Below, piece after piece: positions 57,401 through 64,000 of a stretch of 64,000 bases of DNA (the first letter of the stretch is position 1; the number at the start of each line of letters is the position of its first letter). Location of the stretch: assembly GCA_029339195.1 (NCBI GenBank), contig JAPTJF010000349.1, positions 1-64,000 of the forward strand, written 5' to 3'. The notes beneath the pieces are model-generated. The model saw only the letters and a list, made by a program, of their open reading frames with translations, made no database searches and was not told where the DNA came from. The DNA comes from Micractinium sp. NFX-FRZ. Taxonomy: Eukaryota; Chlorophyta; Trebouxiophyceae; Chlorellales; Chlorellaceae. The position numbers were made by a program, and so were the translations under genes.

Positions 57401-58302
57401 CCGCTTCATGATCATCTGGTGAGGAGGGTGGTGGGCAGGCACGACTCGGCTAGTTTGGCACGGGTTGAGTTTGAGGCCGTTTGAGTGGGTCAATGTCGCT
57501 GTCCCTGGGGTGCGTACCGCCCACACTCACACCGCAGGAAGATTCTTGCAGCTGCACCCGCGCCTGGCCGCCTCCCCGCCTCAGGCTGGCTCTGCTGCCC
57601 TTTGAACTGCGTGCCTTGCCTCCCGCCCTGTCAACAGGCTGACGCTGCTGCCCTTCACCCTGTGGGACTCGTGCCGCTGGGCCATGCTGCCCATGTGCGC
57701 CATCATCGCCTTCCTGCTGCTGGGTGGGTGTTTTGTGTGGGGGCGGGAGGGTGGGTGGCAGGATGCTCAATTGTGGCTGGGCGTGAAGGGCGGGTGGGAG
57801 GGTCAGCAGTAGGCGTGCCTGCTTTGCGGGGGCGCCCGCTGCTGCTAATGGCAGGAGCAGCTGTGAATGGCGCCATGCTGCCCATGCGCGCCATCATCGC
57901 AATCCCGCATGGCGCCCATGGCTTGCCCCCCAATCGGCACCTCGCACTGCTTGTGCCAGGATGGAGGAGATTGGTGTGTCAATCGAGGCCAGCCCTCTTC
58001 GACTTTACGGCACCACAAATCACATATTCGTAGTACTAACTTTCGACTCAAGTGTGCATTCCGTACATGCAGGCATCGAGGAGATTGGGGTGTCAATTGA
58101 GGAGCCCTTCTCCATCCTGCCCCTGGAGCACATTTGCGGCACAATCGAGTGTAACGTGACCGAGCTGCACGCGATGCACAGCCAGGCCGCAGGGCAGCAG
58201 GGGCTGGCGTGCGGCCGGGGTGCGGCGGGGCTGGTGGCGGCTGTGCTGCAGGAGGAGACAGAGCTGGGGGCAGCCGCTGCCAGCCTGTGCAGCGAAGAGT
58301 AG
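54414..58302 (+). CDS. Plant-type bestrophin anion channel
   Basis: Nine exons (54414-54791, 55161-55238, 55719-55795, 56017-56172, 56505-56634, 56800-57012, 57333-57418, 57638-57723, 58073-58302) give 477 aa. Plant and algal members conduct chloride or bicarbonate, often across the thylakoid; the Chlamydomonas BST/LCI11 proteins serve the CO2-concentrating mechanism. Landmarks are RWKQHRSSKRYLRHLLG, LAGPLLYVMTIACLVA (TM), NNAPFSLTSFALSLLLVFR, TNASYARFLDARKAWGSVVN, LAYTRHTSRFMIIWLTLLPF (TM), and IEEIGVSIEEPFSILPLE near the end, the region conserved in bestrophins. A Gln-rich insert of about 50 residues encoded by 56800-57012 sits in the cytosolic/stromal part. The N-terminus is not an obvious transit peptide, so location is uncertain. 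Confidence 0.9.
57012..57200 (+). repeat. Donor-site array after a bestrophin exon
   Basis: The exon end GCGCTGGAG|GTG is echoed by CCCTGGAG|GTGG (to 57068), CGCTGGAG|GTGCG (to 57139) and GCTGCTGAG|GTAC (to 57192), with GCTTCCTAC(T/C)(T/G)TGTGC(T/G)GCT between them. Spacings are 56, 71 and 53 bases. The first is used in the phase-consistent model. Confidence 0.88.
57872..57990 (+). repeat. Two ghost copies flanking the last bestrophin intron
   Basis: At 57872 GCCATGCTGCCCATG..CGCCATCATCGC repeats the end of the exon finishing at 57723, with a 191-base offset. At 57960 the start of the exon at 58073 (GAGGAGATTGG(T/G)GTGTCAAT(C/T)GAGG) recurs 113 bases upstream behind a CAG. Confidence 0.93.
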
Positions 58303-58343
58303 GCTTCCGTGCCCATTCCATGACAGCTGGCACCAAGCACTCG

Positions 58344-58353
58344 TGTAATGTAA
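58344..58353 (+). terminator. Tandem TGTAA signal, bestrophin
   Basis: TGTAATGTAA, two overlapping-spaced chlorophyte polyadenylation motifs, lies 42 bases after the stop codon. Confidence 0.6.
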
Positions 58354-58577
58354 GCATACGCATGTCTACAGGTCGAGGTACAATGCCAAATCTCGGCGCA
58401 GCTGCCGTGCTTAGGCGGCCCACTGGGCTGCCAATTACGCTGGCTAGAAGGGGTAGGCTTGCGGGATACTACTGCTAGCAGTATGACAGGCACCAGCGTT
58501 GTGGTCTCTGTTGGGCACAACCTCAGCCTCGCAGGCAGCCAATGCAGTTCTGAAAGGCTCCCAGGTGTGCCAATTCG

Positions 58578-58582
58578 TTACA
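58578..58582 (-). terminator. TGTAA signal for the plastid membrane protein gene
   Basis: The minus strand reads TGTAA 69 bases beyond the stop at 58651. The two convergent transcripts would therefore end within about 230 bases of each other. Confidence 0.5.
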
Positions 58583-58650
58583 GTGGGGCTGCCGGCTGCT
58601 GCGGGGATACCCCGCTGCCGGTGGCAGCCCTAAACATGAGCTGCCACCAG

Positions 58651-60189
58651 TCATCTGAATGGCGGGCCGCTGCGTTGCTTCACCTCATCACGGCTGCTGA
58701 GCAGCTCGTCAAATGCACGCAGCTCGGCCTCCCGCTCCTGCTGCTCCCTGCAAGGCCCAGGCAGCCCAGGAGCAAACACGTGTGCACAGGCAGTGAGGCA
58801 CGGCTGGCGGCGGGTGGGACATCAGGAACGACCAGTGCAGCAGCTGCTGGACGCACACGGCGGACCGAGATCAAGCGGCACATGCATGCTCCAGGCTGCT
58901 ACAGGCAGCACACTGCCAGCCCCTTCATCATGAACTGCCTGCTGCCCCGTCCCGGTCCACAAGGGCCTACTGTGCGGGGTGACTGTAACACACACAGCTG
59001 CCCGCTGCCTCCCCACACGCACCTGGACACCTCTTGCTGCAGATCCTCCACTGCTTCGGCCTCCACATCAATGGTGCCACGCGGGTCATCCCCGCTGCTG
59101 CTGCTGCTGCTGCTGGCACTGCCGCCGCCGCCACCCAAGCCAAAGACGCCCTGTGCCTGGATGCCCAGTGCCAAGAGGCCGCCGCCGAGGAGCACCAGGG
59201 GCACGAGGGCCGGGACTTTGAGCGCCCCAGCTGCAGCGGTGGCCAGCACGACTGCAGTAGGGGGGGGAGGGCCCAGAGGAAGCACAGAAGCAAAAATTGA
59301 GTGTGAGATCTTGAGGCGATGTGCTTTGTGCGCACACAAGCTGTGCGTGTGGTTGTGTGAATGGGCGGCCAGGGATGGCCACTGGCAGGGGCAGCCAAGG
59401 GCAGCCAGGCCCGCAGCCCACACCGGCAATGTGCCCACACTCTGGTAACAGCTGGGTCTCAGGGACACAGCAAGCAGCCACCGCCACCAAGGGAGGCGGG
59501 CAGGCAGCACAGCGCACTGACCCTGGGGGCCGAGCGTTAGTCAACCAGATGTGAGCTATTTGGGGCCAGCACAGGAGGCAGCCGCCCTCTATCCTGGTTG
59601 GGCGGCGGCCTCCATAGCCGCCACTTCTCTAGCCCGTTGGCAGCCACACAAAACACGCAGCCCACACCGGCAATGCCAGCGTTTTGCAGCCTGCCCGCCT
59701 GCGCGTACCTGCGGCCACGCCGGCTGTCACGACGGTTGACATGCCAAAGATAGAGGCCAGGGCTGGGACGGCCAGCCAGAGGAGCGATACCGCCGCCACG
59801 GCGCAGGCCAGTACCCCTGCCAGGCCAACGAGCGTGACGGAGATGCGTTCAAGGAACACGAGGCCAACCAGCAGCGGTTCAATCATCAGAGCGCCCGCCA
59901 GCAGGCCCAGCATGGGAAGGCCGTACTGCTTCAGAAACCGGATGGGATCCAGCTGCTGCTGCTGCGCAGGCGGCTGGCGACCCGGGCCGCCACCGGCGCT
60001 GCCGTTGCCGCCGGCGCCGCGGGCGACCGGAAGCCGCCTGGTGAGCTGCTGGTGCTGCTGCCGCTGCTGCTGCGGTTGCGCCGGCCTGAAAGCCTTCTGC
60101 AGCCTGGTTGTCCTGGTTGGTGCTAGGCGCGGGCCCGCCAGGCTGGCCGTGGCGCGCTGTGCAGCCGCCGCTGCTGCAGTGGAGGGCAT
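58651..60189 (-). CDS. Plastid-type multispan membrane protein, function unknown
   Basis: Three exons (60189-59709, 59251-59023, 58747-58651) give 268 aa. I do not recognise the family. The first 60 residues are rich in Ala, Arg, Thr and Gln and lack acids (MPSTAAAAAAQRATASLAG...), as in a chloroplast transit peptide. Four or five hydrophobic segments follow (GLPMLGLLAGALMIEPLLVG, ISVTLVGLAGVLACAVAAVS, LLWLAVPALASIFG, then VVLATAAAGAL and LVPLVLLGGGLLALGI). A Gly/Ser linker leads to an acidic, probably coiled-coil tail (VEAEAVEDLQQEVSREQQER). An envelope or thylakoid protein is likely. The second intron repeats a 20-base word at 59411 and 59656. Confidence 0.7.
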
Positions 60190-60741
60190 GGCGTCCTTGT
60201 GGCTTGGTCCAGCGCGAGTATGTCAGGATCCACAAGTCAGGATTGGTTTGAGCACGAGTGTGCGGCGGCCCGTGGCTCAGCGGACTAGCGCGGTTGCAGA
60301 ACGGGCCAACAGCGGCAATGCTACTCGGCGCTGGTCAATGCCCACGTTAGCGCAGGTGGAATCGAGCCGCATGCTGTGCTATGATCTCCTGCTTGGCGGC
60401 AGGTGCGTCCCGCAGGTGCCGCCGCCACCGCCGCCGCTTGCACCGCCTGGCATACAGCGCACAGCTTCAGCAGTCCTCTCCATGCGCTCGCCCTCAAGTC
60501 CAGCCCTGCAACATGCCACTGCAAGGCCCAGATCCTGCCAGATAGCCGTTTCAGTCGTGCATGCACCTTCCACCTCCGACCAATTCTGGCACCGTCTACA
60601 TGCCTGGCCACAGCCTGTGCGATAGATGACCCCACAGGGTGTGCCCTCGCTTTGCTTGCACAACGCATGTGTGCAAGCGGCTGCACCCCAGCAGCAGCCT
60701 TCAGTCAAGCGGTCACAGTTCTTGACAGTAAATCCCTATTG
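60190..60741. other. Promoter of plastid protein gene / GT47 3' region
   Basis: This spacer lies between two minus-strand genes. GTGGCTCAGCGGACTAGCG near 60272 resembles a tRNA A box, but no cloverleaf forms. I see no gene. Confidence 0.45.
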
Positions 60742-63700
60742 TCACCGCGTGGCCTCTATTTGGCTGTACAGCCAGCCCATAGTCGTGATGAATGCATCAT
60801 CCGCCTCTGGATCCAAATCAGGCACCGTTGCTGGCAGCGAGGCTGGAGGCGTGCCGGCCTGGATGCGGGGCCCGCCCGGAGTGGCGCCCTCTTGTGGGGC
60901 AGGGGCCTCCTGCGTGGCATTGGCTGCCGCCTCGGCCGCCTGCCGGTGCTGGGCCTGGAGTTCGAGGAAGCGCCGGCGGAAGCCGCGGTAGCCGGAGTAG
61001 GCGTGCCTGCAAGGGAGAAGGGGGTAGTGGGTTTGGTAGGGTGGGTGCATGGGCAGGCTGCGGTGGGCAGTTTCGGCGTGTCTGCACGTTGAGGGGATGT
61101 TGGTATTCTGGGATAAAATTGGGTGGGGAAGACGAGCAGCCACCCTACAGCAGCACCTATGTCTGCACCCGCCGGCAGCGGGGGAGCACACCCAGCCAAC
61201 CACCCGCGGTGCCATCGCGCCCCGGCAGCAGCTTCACCCTCTGCATCACAACAACTTCCGCTGCCTGGGAACCTCCGCCCGCCGCTCCCCTTCGCTCACC
61301 GCTGCCACACGCGCGCGATGTTGCGCTGCATCTCCGCCCGCCGCTCCTCGGGCACCGCTGCCAGGATTTCGGGCAGCCGCTCCACATCCTTTTGGGCTAT
61401 TCGAATTCCGATGGCCGAAAAGTCGATGATGGACTCGAAAGAGACGTGCACTTCGTCCATGATGGGCACCGGGATGCAGCTGCAGGCAGGGTTGGGGTGT
61501 GGGTGTGGGTGGGTGGATGGGCTGGGGGGGATGGAGGGGTCGGGCAATGCGGGTTGAGGCATGGTACGTGAGGGCGGGAGGCCCTGGCGGCCCCTCTTTC
61601 ACCAGGCCCCTGCAGGCACAGCGCCAGGGGGCGGATCTCAACGGAGTCCTGTGAACGGAGGCGATGCAGCGGGGCGCCCAGGGCAGTTGATTTCCAGCCT
61701 GGAAAATGCACACCTGCTGAGCCCTTTGCAAGCAGTCACCCACGGAATCATTCCATGATGGTAACCAAAGCATGGCAGCCTCACCCGTGCAGCATCGCGT
61801 CGTCCATGCGCGCGCTCCACCCGTCGCCGGGGATTACCAGGCAGAAAACGGAGGAGGCAAGGAGCTCGGAGTAGTCGCCCTCGATGCCCTCGCGCCTGCC
61901 AATGGATGGAAGAAAGATGGCAGACGTGTGCGAGGTGACTGCGAGTCGCATGCACCAGGCGTGGTGGCCAGGCAAATTCCATGTCTGACCACTAGTGCCG
62001 GCAGTACTGCCTGCCAGGCTGGCAGTGCCTCTGCCCATGCCCCCTCCTACACTCCCTCACTCCCACGGCAGCCGTGCACTTCCTCCACCCATGCCCCATC
62101 CCATGGAGGCGGATCCAACCCCCGGCCCCTCCACCCTGCCATCCACACTACCCCAAGACAAAACGAGTCGAGCAGGAGACTCACTCTCCCACGGCAATCT
62201 TGTGCTTCTCCAGCCATCCCCCTGCCAGCGAGGCATTGGCCAGCCGCTGCCGCAGGCCCCGGCTGTAGTTGGGCACCTCGAATTGCACCTGCACGCGACA
62301 GGGGAACAACACACAGTGATGAGCACATGTGCACCACAGCGCAGCACAGCACAGCACGCAACACGCAGCGCGGTGCAGCCGCAGAGGCAGGGAGCTCAGG
62401 CAGCATAGGCACCACTCGCTGACTGCATAGCGCAGCGCAGCGCGACAGGCAGCCCCCGTGCCCGCCCCCTGGCCCCGCCTCACCCGCCCACGGTGCATGG
62501 CCAGCCACGTGCGATTCCTTGCGGGTCCACCAATGAGGGGAGACAGGTGGTAGTGGTCGGGTCGCTTCATGAGGGGCATGACCAGATCCTGAGGGGGATA
62601 GGAGAGGATAGAAGGGTAGGGGAGGCGGTGTGGCAGGGTTCGCACCATCACAGGCGGCATGGCTTGAAGGGAGGGGCAGCATGCCGACCTCTCGCCTTGA
62701 CCCGCCCACAAACCCCCCTCTTCCCCCTGAGACCCAGAACTTACGACCGACGGGCACCTCTTCAGGCCGTTGCATACCCCCACCCCACCTCAGTGCTGGC
62801 AACGCGGAATACATGTATGGTGCTAGAAGGGGAACACAGATGGGCGCCCCGCACCTTTTCAGGCTCGTAGCAGGGCACCCCATGGGCCATCTTGTTCTGG
62901 AACTGATCCGGCTCAAACTGCGGGGAGGAGGATTTGATACAATAGAGGCTCAAACGTGACAGCACCAGATAATGTGTTGTAAAGCGGTGGCATTTGGCCC
63001 GTGTCACCGGTAGTGGTAAACATCTGGCTCAGGCTGCGGGAAGGGCGAAGCGTGACGGTAAGTTCAGCAACACAGCTGGCACAAAGCAAAGGGACGACTG
63101 TGGAGCAGGTGTCGCTGCCGTGTGCACCGCCCGCTGAAGCGCCACCACGCACCGCCCGTGGTGCCGGGTGGGCATTGACAAGTTCTTGTTACTGCCTCCG
63201 GCTGTGCCGGCAACCGTCCCAACGCAGCGCCCCGCCCCATGCCTGGGGGGGACCATGCCAGCCCACCCCCCAGCTTGAGCAGCCACCCAGCCCGCACCCG
63301 GCCTGCACCCCTGCCTCACTTGTGGGTGTGAGTAGGGTTGGGAGTAGTCATCGCTGCCGTAGGCGGTGCCGCTAGTGTGGTTGGCGTCCATGCGCCTGCG
63401 CAAGGGCGGGACGCGGGGCTCGGGGGTGGGGGGTGGTTGGCGGGAAGGGCGGGGGCACACAGGTGCACAACACTGCACACAGCACGACACGGGAGGAAAT
63501 ATATGTCTTACATTCTCCTGCCCTCTGCCCGCATCCCCCGCCCCGCTCCGGCCCGTACCCACAACCTGATCATGACTGCTTTCAACACCACACCCGCCCC
63601 CCTGCCACCCCTGCGGCTGCCGGGGCTCACCCCCAGTGGCTTAAGATGATGCTGCTCTTGATGGCGGCAGGCGCCAGGCAGCTGCCCTCGTCATGGGTGA

Positions 63701-64000
63701 GGAACCAGATGTGGTCGCGGCCTCCCCTCCGGTCCCTGCAGTACCGCAGGTGCAGGGCAGCGGTGACACAACGGCCAAGGCGGTACATCTGCTGTCATGC
63801 AGAACCAGAAGTGGTCACGACTCCCCCTCCGGTCCCTGCGGCAGGTGACACAACAGCCCGGGTCATGGAGAGCTGCATTTGGGGCCACCACACCAGAAGG
63901 GAAAGCGGCCCTGCATTTAGCTCCCCACGGTCACCCCCACATTCAACAGCAGCGCAACATGCCCTGACCTGCGCAACCCCCGCCCACCAGTAGGGAAGGT
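60742..64000 (-). CDS. Exostosin-family glycosyltransferase GT47 (5' end beyond window)
   Basis: Exons run from beyond the right edge to the stop at 60742; visible ones are 63735-63631, about 63396-63321, 62921-62858, about 62590-62485, about 62288-62187, about 61898-61787, about 61483-61300 and 61006-60742. GT47 enzymes are Golgi type II membrane proteins that build wall polysaccharides or glycosylate proteins. Family landmarks are GGRDHIWFLTHDEGSCLAPA, IILSHWG, DLVMPLMKRPDHY, RNRTWLAMHRGRV, GDYSELLASSVFCLVIPGDG, WSARMDDAMLHGCIPVPIMD, and SFESIIDFSAIGIRIAQKDV. The C-terminal tail of about 50 aa is Ala/Pro/Gln-rich. The signal anchor and N-terminus are not in the window. Three introns hold ghost junctions. 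Confidence 0.85.
62061..62095 (-). repeat. Ghost copy of GT47 HKIAVGE exon end
   Basis: The minus strand repeats the exon end and donor (GCCGTGGGAG(A)GTGAG) 126 bases past the true junction at 62187. Confidence 0.85.
63018..63045 (-). repeat. Ghost copy of GT47 FEPDQF exon start
   Basis: The plus strand reads ATCTGGCTCAGGCTGCGGG, a decayed copy of the acceptor and exon start at 62905-62925, 116 bases away. The acceptor CCCGCAG is intact on the minus strand. Confidence 0.85.
63798..63845 (-). repeat. Ghost copy of GT47 DRRGGRDHIWF exon start
   Basis: The minus strand reads roughly DRRGSRDHFWFCM behind a GCAG, exactly 100 bases from the true exon start (GGTCCCTGC at 63831 versus 63731 on the plus strand). 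Confidence 0.92.

Noticed and set aside
60268..60369. tRNA-like segment with an A-box match (GTGGCTCAGCGGACTAGCG) and complementary ends GCGGC/GCCGC
   Set aside because: No proper T arm or B box, a poor anticodon stem, and a length of about 100 bases without a plausible intron; probably chance or a remnant.

Overview
This window looks like nuclear DNA of a unicellular green alga of the Chlorella (trebouxiophyte) type. It is GC-rich, and its genes are broken into many short exons by introns that mostly begin GTGAG(C/G) and end GCAG. Proteins are rich in Ala, Gly and Gln tracts, the polyadenylation-like motif is TGTAA as in other chlorophytes, and several genes are plant or algal types (RSH, ALKBH9/10-like, plant bestrophin, GT47). 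I see no prokaryotic operons, rRNA, convincing tRNA or CRISPR. The taxon is an inference from style.

Layout. Thirteen protein genes can be supported. 637-7257 (-) is a 15-exon, five-span prominin-like membrane protein. It diverges across only 251 bp from 7509-10331 (+), the NEDD8-conjugating enzyme UBC12. 11285-14998 (+) encodes a TPR/ankyrin/MYND protein. It converges, across 2.1 kb that is largely G-rich, on 17138-22091 (-), a RelA/SpoT homolog. That gene diverges from a same-strand run: 22757-25112 RluA-type pseudouridine synthase, 25371-29052 mitochondrial-carrier-family protein, 30267-32730 ribosomal protein uS19 (RPS15), and 33508-39564 GH20 beta-hexosaminidase. On the minus strand follow 40120-47072, an F-box/LRR-like polyglutamine protein, and 47640-53020, an ALKBH9/10-like RNA demethylase. 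The latter diverges from 54414-58302 (+), a plant-type bestrophin. 58651-60189 (-) is a plastid-type membrane protein of unknown role, and 60742 to beyond the window end (-) is an exostosin-family GT47.

For most genes I chained exon boundaries by phase. The prominin-like, UBC12, MYND, RSH, pseudouridine synthase, carrier, RPS15, GH20, bestrophin and plastid-protein models each close in one open frame. RPS15 comes out at 145 codons, matching the animal protein length I remember.

The genes are housekeeping and do not form one pathway. Loose themes are translation and RNA modification (RPS15, pseudouridine synthase, ALKBH), ubiquitin-like pathways (UBC12, F-box), plastid or stress signalling and ion flux (RSH, bestrophin, plastid membrane protein) and glycan metabolism (GH20, GT47).

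The most unusual feature lies between the exons. In nine of the thirteen genes, introns contain decayed partial copies of the neighbouring exon edge together with its splice site ('ghost junctions'), usually about 95-135 nt from the real one and sometimes in arrays of three or four. This suggests introns in this lineage grow by short tandem duplications that straddle splice sites.
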